A stretch of DNA of 64,000 nucleotides from Methanocorpusculum petauri (GTDB lineage: Archaea; Halobacteriota; Methanomicrobia; Methanomicrobiales; Methanocorpusculaceae), in assembly GCF_026891975.1 (NCBI RefSeq), contig NZ_JAPTGB010000007.1, forward strand, positions 1 to 64,000. The letters run 5' to 3'. A program made the translations under genes and the position numbers. Below the pieces are notes generated by a model. The model was not told the DNA's origin. It made no database searches and was given only the letters and a program-made list of their open reading frames with translations. Shown in pieces: positions 43,996 to 51,172 of this stretch. The number at the start of each line of letters is the position of its first letter. The stretch's first letter is position 1.

Positions 43996-44040
43996 ATAGT
44001 CAATAGATATAATTTGCATAGTCAAAAGATATTTATTTGC
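43996..44040. repeat. Tandem 22/23-bp direct repeats upstream of RHH copy 2
   Basis: Two consecutive repeats, 43996-44017 and 44018-44040, share ATAGTCAA.AGATAT and the end TTTGC. They begin just behind the TATA-like element of the ribbon-helix-helix gene (which is on the minus strand). Direct repeats of this size are typical operators for ribbon-helix-helix proteins, so autoregulation is likely. Confidence 0.65.
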
Positions 44041-44307
44041 TACAACCATCTGTTGCAGAAAACAAAAAATATCCTTCATGAAGAGGTATTACGGAGAAAA
44101 ACAGATGCATTTCTGTATTTTTCGTTTACTCTCCGGTGACAGAAAAAAGTCTGCCCGAACAGGAAATACATGTATTTCCGCGAACTGGTGAGTATACCAA
44201 ATGTGTATGTCCCCAGTATCAAACATGATGGGGAGTCATGTTTCAGTCGGACAAATTGGCCAAGAGATTCGTTTTTTCTGTCAGACAGACTTTCTGATAT
44301 CGCGAGA
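44041..44307. other. Intergenic region with 18-bp palindrome
   Basis: Between the regulator operator and the TfoX-domain gene no open frame looks coded. A perfect 18-bp palindrome, GGAAATACATGTATTTCC, is at 44162-44179. A further inverted element ACATGA...TCATGT is near 44223-44241. These may be operators for one of the two flanking genes or of no function. Confidence 0.5.
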
Positions 44308-44625
44308 CTATTGTCCAAATTTTGATTTTTTCAGTTCTCCACAGGTTGTACGGATGAGCTGTACCAGAAGTTTTTGATCATCAAACTCAGTGATGAGAAA
44401 ACATTTGGTTTTGGACCCTTCATACGGAAACGTAATTTCCGTATTCGGCAACAGCTGTTTTCCCCCTTCAGTAATTTTTACAAACAACAGATTATCGCAG
44501 ATGCAGGCACAGTACACGTCATCACAGTAAATTCCGTACTCACCGAACATTTTCCGGTACCGGATACTGCCTGCCTCATCAATCATATCACAAACATAGC
44601 GGACAAACTCTTCTGTTGAGGCCAT
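44308..44625 (-). CDS. TfoX N-terminal domain protein
   Basis: A 105-residue protein composed of a TfoX/YjbR-like domain: MASTEEFVRYVCDMIDEAG, then the hallmark RKMFGEYGIYCDDVYCACICDNLLFVKITE, and an acidic/aromatic end. In bacteria TfoX-N proteins influence competence or are of unknown role; in archaea the role is unknown. The ATG at 44625 gives the standard N-terminus. The many Cys in VYCACICD are unusual. Upstream 365 bp hold structured DNA without genes. Confidence 0.8.
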   Translation of the reverse strand: MASTEEFVRYVCDMIDEAGSIRYRKMFGEYGIYCDDVYCACICDNLLFVKITEGGKQLLPNTEITFPYEGSKTKCFLITEFDDQKLLVQLIRTTCGELKKSKFGQ

Positions 44626-44990
44626 ATCGTTTTTGTTGGTGCCGGCTGCATATAACTCCCGCACCCGCGTACAGGGAAAATGCGTATTGCCCGGTATGCA
44701 GGAAAAAGAGTATTATTTTTCAAAAAATCAGACAGAATAAAAAAACATTTGAAACAGGCTGGCAAAGTTCATGATCAAAACCGAACTCCATCAGTCCTCC
44801 AGAACAATGAGAATCAGAACCAAAAAAATCTGTCCAGCCGATTTTCCTCAGCACATATTCCTGAGGGACAAAATCAGAAATTTTCTGACCGCATGTCTGG
44901 TCCCTCCTCATGTACCGACTGGTATAGTTGGAACAAAAGACTTACGCAGAATGATATCCGTGACATCCCCATCCTTATCCCCGCCGACAC
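44626..44990. other. Intergenic region with overlapping dyads
   Basis: 365 bases without an accepted gene. Dyads include CCTCAG/CTGAGG (44846-44851, 44861-44866), GAGGGAC/GTCCCTC (44863-44869, 44900-44906) and an inner TCAGAAATTTTCTGA palindrome (44874-44888). The first two share bases 44863-44866, so they exclude each other. A minus-strand frame close to 44990 (DVTDIILRKSFVPTIPVGT and stop) could be a short remnant but has no start. Confidence 0.5.
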
Positions 44991-45842
44991 TTACTCCCCT
45001 TTTCTGCTGATGATCTCGCGGGATGCAAATAGATACTCCTGGGCATATCCGGCATACGCGCCGAAGTGTTCACGGGCATATGCTCCCGCTCTCGCATAGG
45101 CGAGTTTCTTTTCCCCGCCGACATATTTGGTACGCAAAATTCGTTCGATCCATACATCGACCGGCACGGCCTCATATTTTTCAAACGCGAACAGCAGTAC
45201 ACAGTCCGCAACCTTCGGCCCGACGCCGTTTAGCTCGCAGAGTTTTTTCTGCGCATCAGGATAGGAAAGACTGCGTACAATATCCTGCCACGCAGGATTC
45301 TCTGACGCCATTGCTGCTGCCCCGCAGATGTAGGCATCGCGGTACCCGACCCTGCAGGATCGAATGTCACAGACCGGAGCTGCGGCGATCGTCTCGGGCA
45401 AAGGGAACGAATAAAATATTTTGTTGTCACAGAGAATTTTTGTGCCGTACTTTTCCGCGAGGTTTTCGATCCGCATCTGAATGCCCGGAATGTTGGCACA
45501 GCTGGAACAGATATAGGAGATGAGACACTCCCATGGATCCTGACGCAGAATCCGCAGTCCCCGGCATCGGATGATCGCGTCGTGAATCAGTGGATCACAG
45601 TCGATGTGAGAAAGAATATCGCCAAGATCATGATCCAGCGAAAAGTAGCGGATGAGATCCTCCTCACCCATTCCTTCATACCCGATACCATCAGCGGTCT
45701 GCCGTACCTTCCAGACCACAGGATCCCCATAAGGAGACGGGGCATACCATATGTCGCCGTACTTTCTCCATCGAAATGCCTGACCACAGGAAACGCTTAA
45801 CTCAAGGTTAAACCAGAGATCATCAAGCGGAAACGTCTGCAT
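44991..45842 (-). CDS. ogg: 8-oxoguanine DNA glycosylase/lyase (Ogg1-like)
   Basis: Base-excision repair enzyme that removes 8-oxoguanine and cuts the abasic site. The 283-residue product has an N-terminal OGG_N-like domain (about 1-100) and a helix-hairpin-helix GPD domain. The HhH segment is ELNGVGPKVADCVLLFAF with the catalytic Lys210, and the second acidic residue Asp229 lies in VPVDVWIERIL. It begins with an ATG at 45842, just before the tail-to-head small membrane protein gene. The end of the gene overlaps no other gene. Confidence 0.93.
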   Translation of the reverse strand: MQTFPLDDLWFNLELSVSCGQAFRWRKYGDIWYAPSPYGDPVVWKVRQTADGIGYEGMGEEDLIRYFSLDHDLGDILSHIDCDPLIHDAIIRCRGLRILRQDPWECLISYICSSCANIPGIQMRIENLAEKYGTKILCDNKIFYSFPLPETIAAAPVCDIRSCRVGYRDAYICGAAAMASENPAWQDIVRSLSYPDAQKKLCELNGVGPKVADCVLLFAFEKYEAVPVDVWIERILRTKYVGGEKKLAYARAGAYAREHFGAYAGYAQEYLFASREIISRKGE

Positions 45843-45854
45843 AAAAAAAGAGGA

Positions 45855-46034
45855 TTATTCTTTGATCATCAGATAGCCGAGAACAATACCGCAAAGACCG
45901 GCAACCGCAAGAACAATTCCGATGCCGCCGAGCAGCACCTGAATAAACTGGGGCAGCCAGTACCACATCAGAACAACGCCGACAATTAAAAGAACAATAC
46001 CAATCAGGAGGGTTGCAAGACCTGTTTTATCCAT
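45855..46034 (-). CDS. Small two-helix membrane protein
   Basis: A 59-residue protein, MDKTGLATLLIGIVLLIVGV..., with two hydrophobic helices separated by a Trp/Pro loop (MWYWLPQF) and a short charged end IKE. It has a clear ATG and TAA and no in-frame interruptions; hydrophobic pattern and Gly distribution look coded. It is 12 bases upstream of ogg on the same strand, so it may share the transcript. Related small 'membrane proteins of unknown role' with a GxxG-rich helix occur in many Methanomicrobiales genomes. Function unknown. Confidence 0.65.
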   Translation of the reverse strand: MDKTGLATLLIGIVLLIVGVVLMWYWLPQFIQVLLGGIGIVLAVAGLCGIVLGYLMIKE

Positions 46035-46165
46035 ACACCATATTGCCCGTATATCCTAATAACCTTACTTTCAGAATTTGGTACAATCGATCAAAGCACC
46101 CCCTCCCGGCTTATGATAATCCTTATGTTTCCAGAAGACATACATAATAGGATGCTAAGCCCTGG

Positions 46166-46184
46166 CATGATACATTGTGTCATG
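46166..46184. promoter_or_regulatory. Near-perfect palindrome in the phenylacetate-CoA ligase promoter
   Basis: CATGATACATTGTGTCATG, a 19-base sequence with nine-base arms differing at one position, ends 46 bp ahead of the ligase ATG. It lies close to where a transcript would start if the A/T-rich ACATAATAGG (about 46141-46151) is the TATA element. A repressor operator is the simple reading. Confidence 0.55.
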
Positions 46185-46229
46185 GAGTCTCGCGGGGCCT
46201 GACTGTACAGGAATTGTAAGGACTGCCTT

Positions 46230-47516
46230 ATGTTTTGGAATGAAAAAATGGAGACCCTGCGTGGAAGAGAACTGCAGGAACTTCAGCTGAAACGGCTGAA
46301 GGAAACTGTTGCACGAACGCAGAATATCGGTTTCTATCAGAAGATGTTTGCCGAGGCAGGCATTTGCCCGGAGGACATCAAAACACTTGACGATCTGTCA
46401 AAGATCCCTTTTACCAAGAAAGCCGATCTTCGCGGAGGATATCCGTTTGGATTCCTCGCGGTTCCGATGAACCGGATCAACCGGATTCACACAACGTCAG
46501 GTACAACCGGTAAACCGACGGTCGTCGCCTATACCAAAAATGATCTGAACAGCTGGTCGGAATTAATTGCCCGCAACCTGACGATGGTCGGACTCCGTGA
46601 AGGCGACATGTTCCAGAACGCCTCCAATTATTCACTGTTTACCGGAGGTCTCGGCTTCCATTACGGTGCAGAAAAGATCGGCTGTGCCGTTGTGCCGGCG
46701 GGTGTCGGCAATACCAAACGGCAAATTGAGATGATTCAGGACTTTGGTGTAAACGCGATTCACTGCACGCCAAGCTACGCAATGCATCTCACCGAGGTTG
46801 CCGAGGACATGCACGCGAACCTTGATTCGCTCAGAATCGGGGTATTCGGTGCTGAGGCATGGTCCGAGAACATGCGCCGTGACCTGGAAAACCGTCTCAA
46901 CATCAAAGCCTACGATAGTTACGGCATGAGCGAACTGTTCGGCCCGGGGGTTGCGTTCGAGTGTCCCGAACAGGACGGTCTGCACATCTGGCATGACTGC
47001 TACATTGTGGAGATCATTGACCCGAAAACCGGTGAGACGCTCGGCCCCGGCGAGAAGGGTGAGATGGTGGTTACGCCGCTCGTCAAAGAAGCAATGCCGC
47101 TTCTCCGGTACCGCACCGGGGACATTACGATGCTCATGGAGGATGACTGTCCCTGCGGTCGTGGTCAGAAGATTGCACGGCTGTTCGGCAGAAGCGATGA
47201 TATGCTGACCGTGCGCGGAATTAATGTATTCCCGTCTCAGATTGAGCATGTACTCAAGAATATTCCCGAGGTTGGCGACCAGTTTATGGTGTACATCGAC
47301 CGCGTGAATCATCTGGATGAGATGACGATTGAGGTTGAGATCAACAAGCATCTCTTCAGCGGTGAGTTGAGTGATCTCGCCAGACTCCAGAACAAAATCG
47401 GTAAAGCCCTGCATGAAACCCTTACCCTTCGTGCCAATGTCCAGCTCGTTGAACCGGGATCCCTCCCCCGGTTTGAGGGCAAGGCAAAACGGGTTGTGGA
47501 CCGGAGGACAATTTAA
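46230..47516 (+). CDS. paaK: Phenylacetate-CoA ligase, copy 1
   Basis: An adenylate-forming enzyme that activates aryl acids to aryl-CoA thioesters (ATP to AMP plus PPi). The 428-residue product has the phosphate loop TSGTTGKPTVVAYTK (about 91-105), the YDSYGMSE A5-like motif, the LLRYRTGD core A7, and the C-terminal GRSDDML..RGINVFPSQ region with PRFEGKAKRVV at the end. In methanogens and other anaerobes such ligases recycle exogenous aryl acetates toward aromatic amino acids through an indolepyruvate-type ferredoxin oxidoreductase. It is the first gene of a four-gene set (two ligases, two ACT proteins). Confidence 0.9.
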   Translation: MFWNEKMETLRGRELQELQLKRLKETVARTQNIGFYQKMFAEAGICPEDIKTLDDLSKIPFTKKADLRGGYPFGFLAVPMNRINRIHTTSGTTGKPTVVAYTKNDLNSWSELIARNLTMVGLREGDMFQNASNYSLFTGGLGFHYGAEKIGCAVVPAGVGNTKRQIEMIQDFGVNAIHCTPSYAMHLTEVAEDMHANLDSLRIGVFGAEAWSENMRRDLENRLNIKAYDSYGMSELFGPGVAFECPEQDGLHIWHDCYIVEIIDPKTGETLGPGEKGEMVVTPLVKEAMPLLRYRTGDITMLMEDDCPCGRGQKIARLFGRSDDMLTVRGINVFPSQIEHVLKNIPEVGDQFMVYIDRVNHLDEMTIEVEINKHLFSGELSDLARLQNKIGKALHETLTLRANVQLVEPGSLPRFEGKAKRVVDRRTI

Positions 47517-47518
47517 TT

Positions 47519-48820
47519 ATGCCATACTATAACGAAAAAATTGAAACACTTCCCAAAACAGAGTTGGAAAAACTGCAGTACCAGGAGCTGAAAGTTCTTG
47601 TTGAACGTCTCTATGCAAGCTCTGCTTTCTACCATGACAAGATGAAAACGGCGGGTGTGCTTCCGTCCGATATCAAGTCCCTTGCAGACATTGCAAAACT
47701 TCCGACGATGAAAAAAACAGATCTCCGCGACAATTACCCGGACAAACTTGTCTGCTGTCCGAAGGAGGAACTCGTCCGCTATCATGTGTCCTCGGGGACG
47801 ACCGGCAAACCGACAGTGGTTGCCTACACGAAAAATGATGTGGAATTGTGGGCCGAGGCGGTTGCACGATCCCTGGTATCCTGTGGTCTTGGTCGCGGTG
47901 ATGTATTGCAGGTTGCCTACGGATACGGTCTGTTTACCGGCGGTCTTGGTCTGCACTACGGCGGCGAGAAGCTGGGTGCAACGGTGATTCCGGCATCCAC
48001 TGGAAACTCTGAACGACAGATTGAGCTGATTCAGGATCTGGAGACGACTGCAATTGCCTGTACACCGTCCTATTTCATCCACTTAATTGATGTGGCAAAG
48101 AAGATGGGTGTTGATATCGCGAAGGAAACAAAGCTCCGGACTGCAATTCTTGGTGCTGAACCATGGTCTGAGTCGATGCGGCAGTACATCCATGAGCAGT
48201 CCGGTGTTACGGCCCACAACATCTTCGGAACGTCTGAGATCTCAGGGCCGATGTTTACCGACTGCGGCGAGTTGAACGGTATGCACATCTGCGGTGATAT
48301 TGCCTATACGGAGATTCTGGATCCCGAGACCGGCGAGTCCTTGCCCGCCGGTGAAAAGGGTGAGCTGACAATGACAATTCTGAAGAAGGAGGCAATTCCA
48401 ATGATTCGCTACCGTATCGGCGATATTACCTCAATTCTTGAGGGCGACTGTCCCTGCGGCAGAACATCTCCGCGCATTGACCGTCTGCAGGGCAGAGTGG
48501 ATGACATGCTGGTTATCCGCGGCATTAATGTGTTCCCGTCGGCGGTGGAGCACGCACTTCTCCGCGTACCGGAACTGACGAGCCACTTTATGCTGGAGAT
48601 TACCCGCACTGGCCCGCTGGATGATATGCAGGTGAAGGTGGAGTTAAAGCCGGATGCGATGACGGACAGTATCAACGGTCTGATTGGTCTGCAGTCCCGG
48701 GTAGAGCGGACACTGCGCGATGCACTGAATGTTTCCGCTAAGGTTGAGCTGTGCCCGCCGAACTCCCTCCCGCGTTTTGAAGGGAAAGCAAAGCGTGTTA
48801 TTGATCACCGGGTGTTCTAA
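47519..48820 (+). CDS. paaK: Phenylacetate-CoA ligase, copy 2
   Basis: A 433-residue paralog of the preceding ligase, with the same motifs in order: SSGTTGKPTVVAYTK, NIFGTSEISGPMF, MIRYRIGD, and LPRFEGKAKRVI at the end. The start is two bases past the previous stop. The two copies probably prefer different aryl acids (for example phenylacetate against indoleacetate or 4-hydroxyphenylacetate); residue differences around the acyl pocket cannot settle this by eye. Immediately followed by an ACT protein without a gap. Confidence 0.9.
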   Translation: MPYYNEKIETLPKTELEKLQYQELKVLVERLYASSAFYHDKMKTAGVLPSDIKSLADIAKLPTMKKTDLRDNYPDKLVCCPKEELVRYHVSSGTTGKPTVVAYTKNDVELWAEAVARSLVSCGLGRGDVLQVAYGYGLFTGGLGLHYGGEKLGATVIPASTGNSERQIELIQDLETTAIACTPSYFIHLIDVAKKMGVDIAKETKLRTAILGAEPWSESMRQYIHEQSGVTAHNIFGTSEISGPMFTDCGELNGMHICGDIAYTEILDPETGESLPAGEKGELTMTILKKEAIPMIRYRIGDITSILEGDCPCGRTSPRIDRLQGRVDDMLVIRGINVFPSAVEHALLRVPELTSHFMLEITRTGPLDDMQVKVELKPDAMTDSINGLIGLQSRVERTLRDALNVSAKVELCPPNSLPRFEGKAKRVIDHRVF

Positions 48821-49258
48821 ATGACGCGAAACAAGTATTTCATCAAACAGCTTTCGATATTTTCGGAAAACAAGTCAGGACGACTTGCAGCAATTGCAAA
48901 AGTGTTCGAGGAAAGCAAGGTCAATATTCATGCGTTCAGCATTGCCGAGGCAAACAGTTTCGGTGTAGTCCGGGCGATCGTGGATAAGCCAGAGATTGCA
49001 TTTGAAGCATTTTCGAAACAGAACTATGCGCTGCAGTACACCGATGTTCTGGGCATCAAGATGAATGATGTCCCGGGTGGTCTGTACCATGTGGCAAACC
49101 TTCTGGGCAGTATCGGCATCAACATTGAGTACGCATATGCATTCCGCACGGGAACGTTCGGCACGCTGATTGTGAAGGTATCAAACCCTGAAGATGCGGT
49201 GGAAAAGATTCTTTCCGCGGGTCTTGAACTTGTTCCGGCGACGGATTATAATTTTTAA
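48821..49258 (+). CDS. Tandem ACT-domain regulatory protein, copy 1
   Basis: A 145-residue protein made of two ACT-like domains: the first begins FIKQLSIFSENKSGRLAAIA with VNIHAFSIAEANSFGVVR, and the second YTDVLGIKMNDVPGGLYHVANLL. ACT pairs bind amino acids and control enzymes. Since it directly abuts the aryl-CoA ligase gene, binding of aromatic amino acids with feedback on ligase or on transcription is plausible. No catalytic domain is present. The T-rich tail after the stop may terminate transcription. Confidence 0.85.
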   Translation: MTRNKYFIKQLSIFSENKSGRLAAIAKVFEESKVNIHAFSIAEANSFGVVRAIVDKPEIAFEAFSKQNYALQYTDVLGIKMNDVPGGLYHVANLLGSIGINIEYAYAFRTGTFGTLIVKVSNPEDAVEKILSAGLELVPATDYNF

Positions 49259-49407
49259 TTTCTTTTTTGTATGGACTTTGATGTCTGAAGGCAGCTCATG
49301 ATAAGCTTTTCCAGAAAAAAATCCAACGAAATCTTTTCTCACAGTGTTCATCATCAAAAACTTAATACACTTTCCCGTGGGAGATAGAGAATAAGAGTGA
49401 TTTCGTC

Positions 49408-49854
49408 ATGACCAGTGAATATAGTATTAAACAGCTTTCGATCTTTGCTCCCAATACACCCGGAACACTGGCAGAGATCGCGAAAATCTTCTTGGACAGT
49501 GAAGTAAACATCTCGGCCTTCTGCATTGCCGAGGCGAATAATTTTGGTGTAGTGCGGGCAGTTGTTGACAAACCCGATCTGGCATTTCAGGCGTTTGAAA
49601 AGAAAAATTATCTGCTGAAGTTCACGGATGTTTTTGCAGTGAAAATGTCTGACGTGCCGGGCGGTCTCTATGAGGTTGCATCAAAGTTTGGCGCAGCAGG
49701 TCTGAATATTGAGTACGCCTATGCGTCACGGAGCGCAACGACACCAACGCTGGTGGTGTATGTTTCCAATACCGATATTTCGCCGGAGACGGCTGTCGAG
49801 AAGATTCTTGCATCAGGTCTTGTTCTGGTACGTGCGGCAGAAATGCGGATCTGA
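49408..49854 (+). CDS. Tandem ACT-domain regulatory protein, copy 2
   Basis: A 148-residue paralog of the preceding ACT protein. It shares YSIKQLSIFAPNTPGTLAEIAKIF, VNISAFCIAEANNFGVVRAVVDKPD, the second-domain MSDVPGGLYEVASKF and the end motif PETAVEKILASGL. It stands 149 bp downstream of copy 1, with its own A/T-rich promoter (AACTTAATACAC, about 49360-49371), so the two are not strictly co-transcribed. Having two ACT proteins for two ligases suggests ligand-specific pairs. Confidence 0.85.
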   Translation: MTSEYSIKQLSIFAPNTPGTLAEIAKIFLDSEVNISAFCIAEANNFGVVRAVVDKPDLAFQAFEKKNYLLKFTDVFAVKMSDVPGGLYEVASKFGAAGLNIEYAYASRSATTPTLVVYVSNTDISPETAVEKILASGLVLVRAAEMRI

Positions 49855-49860
49855 TATTTC

Positions 49861-49880
49861 TTTTTGTTTTTAAAAAAAAA
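49861..49880. terminator. Bidirectional terminator
   Basis: A run TTTTTGTTTTT followed by nine A lies between the convergent ACT protein copy 2 and the zinc-finger protein gene. It provides T-rich 3' ends on both strands. Confidence 0.6.
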
Positions 49881-49890
49881 GGTGAAGATA

Positions 49891-50484
49891 TTATGACCGC
49901 TCGCCATAGATGCGTTTGATCTCATGTGCCTGAGCGGTCTTGTCTTTTCGCTGGATAATGTTGCCCTTCCGCAGTTTGATGCGGGTAATCCTGAACTGTT
50001 TTCCATTGACTGAAGTGATGTGATCAACGGTGTAGACTTTGTCCCCCGGTACCTGTTCATAGAGCGGGATGGTTGTTGCGCCTTTGTTTAGGGATGCGCG
50101 GATGATGACTTTGTCCACGAGGCGTGTCCAGAGAACTTCAATCTCTTCTGCCGGAAGTTTGGATCTGCGGGCATTGTCACGCTCAATGGACATGACCTCA
50201 ACGCCGTAGGATTCGTCACCGACCTCTGCAACCAGAAAATCTCCGACAGAGCAGATATCTCCTTCCATGAGTTCGATGGTTCCGGTGTGGGATTCAGTAC
50301 CGTAGCTGACGATGGTTTTGATGGTGAAAATTTTCGGCTCCTTCAGCGTGACCCGCATGGTGTGGCCGCATTCGGTACAGCGCACGACTGCTTCCGGCGG
50401 TTCTTTGAGGATTTCAAAATCCGTCTCCTCACCGCAGACGGGACAGTCAAGAATTATCATATCGGTATCCATTGTGCTAATCAT
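49891..50484 (-). CDS. HVO_0476-family zinc finger protein
   Basis: A 197-residue archaeal protein with an N-terminal zinc ribbon (CPVCGEETDF and CTECGHTMRV) and a C-terminal region with repeated beta segments (LMEGDICSVGDFLVAEV, EVEVLWTRLVDKVIIRASLN, and LRKGNIIQRKDKTAQAH). It is recognised from the archaeal HVO_0476-type family, whose function is not defined; the zinc ribbon suggests RNA or DNA contact. Three Met codons (50484, 50472, 50460) could start; 50484 is used because AAGG lies about five bases upstream. Divergent from the DUF371 gene. Confidence 0.7.
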   Translation of the reverse strand: MISTMDTDMIILDCPVCGEETDFEILKEPPEAVVRCTECGHTMRVTLKEPKIFTIKTIVSYGTESHTGTIELMEGDICSVGDFLVAEVGDESYGVEVMSIERDNARRSKLPAEEIEVLWTRLVDKVIIRASLNKGATTIPLYEQVPGDKVYTVDHITSVNGKQFRITRIKLRKGNIIQRKDKTAQAHEIKRIYGERS

Positions 50485-50571
50485 GTTGCCTTTTGAGATA
50501 GTTAATCTACTGCTGACCAAGACTCCGGGACAATCTATTTGTTCACGAAGAACCAGATGTTAGCAAAAGCA

Positions 50572-50997
50572 ATGGAGATCACAGAAACTATCCACTGTCG
50601 CGGTCACAAAAACGTTCGGGCACTGCACAAAAGCACCTTTGAGATCACCAAAGAAACCGATCTGTCTCCCAATGGAGACTGCATCATCGCTGTCGGAGCT
50701 GATCTCGGTGCCGCCGATCTCTCTCCTGCATTCCGTGATGCCGTCTCCCGCAACGGAATCATCCTCACTACCACACTCTCCTGCGGCGGCGTAACCGCAA
50801 CCGTTCGATCCGAAGGATGTTCCGGCATCACGCTCACGCACGAAACCGATCTCGTCTGGAGGCGCAGTACTTTCCTCTGCCCCCGCACTATCGCCGTTTA
50901 CAGCGACCACACCGCACGGCAGCTCCCGCGCGAACTGATCGAAAAGCTACAGAACGAGGAAGAGATGACCGTTACTCTTCGGGCTGAACTTCCGTAA
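50572..50997 (+). CDS. DUF371-family protein
   Basis: A 141-residue archaeal protein of DUF371: MEITETIHCRGHKNVRALHKST, then FEITKETDLSPNGDCIIAVGAD, and ending LQNEEEMTVTLRAEL. The conserved Cys/His and Asp residues of GDCIIAVGAD suggest a nucleotide- or metal-binding role, but the function is unknown. The ATG at 50572 is most like the family; ATG at 50557 is an alternative. Its 3' end overlaps the convergent xseB by 26 bases. A TATA-like CAATCTATTT lies about 40 bp upstream. Confidence 0.8.
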   Translation: MEITETIHCRGHKNVRALHKSTFEITKETDLSPNGDCIIAVGADLGAADLSPAFRDAVSRNGIILTTTLSCGGVTATVRSEGCSGITLTHETDLVWRRSTFLCPRTIAVYSDHTARQLPRELIEKLQNEEEMTVTLRAELP

Positions 50998-51172
50998 TCG
51001 TCAGCTCCGCTGCCTGCAAAAATTCCTCGCAGCTGCGGATCAGCGCAAGTCCCCGCTGATGCAGACGCACCGCCTCCTCAATCGGTGTTTCAGGGTCATC
51101 AAGCTGCTTTGCAATCGTCTTCAACTCGGCGATCATCGATTCATATGTCTGAACTTCAGGTGTCTCTGTCAT
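50972..51172 (-). CDS. xseB: Exodeoxyribonuclease VII small subunit
   Basis: A 66-residue helical subunit that associates in multiple copies with XseA. It has the family segment YESMIAELKTIAKQLDDPETPIEEAVRLHQRGLALIRSCEEFL; the tail is acidic. The ATG at 51172 lies inside the last 17 bases of xseA, so the two are translationally linked. The longer in-frame upstream frame has no homology. It overlaps the convergent DUF371 3' end. Confidence 0.88.
   Translation of the reverse strand: MTETPEVQTYESMIAELKTIAKQLDDPETPIEEAVRLHQRGLALIRSCEEFLQAAELTITEVQPEE

Noticed and set aside
44910-44990. Short minus-strand tail reading DVTDIILRKSFVPTIPVGT and stop
   Set aside because: Looks faintly coded but has no start, overlaps the ogg end in another frame and is too short to judge.
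44680-45099. Plus-strand frame between the TfoX-domain and ogg genes
   Set aside because: Extends antisense into ogg and has a composition of Asn, Lys and Ser without motif.
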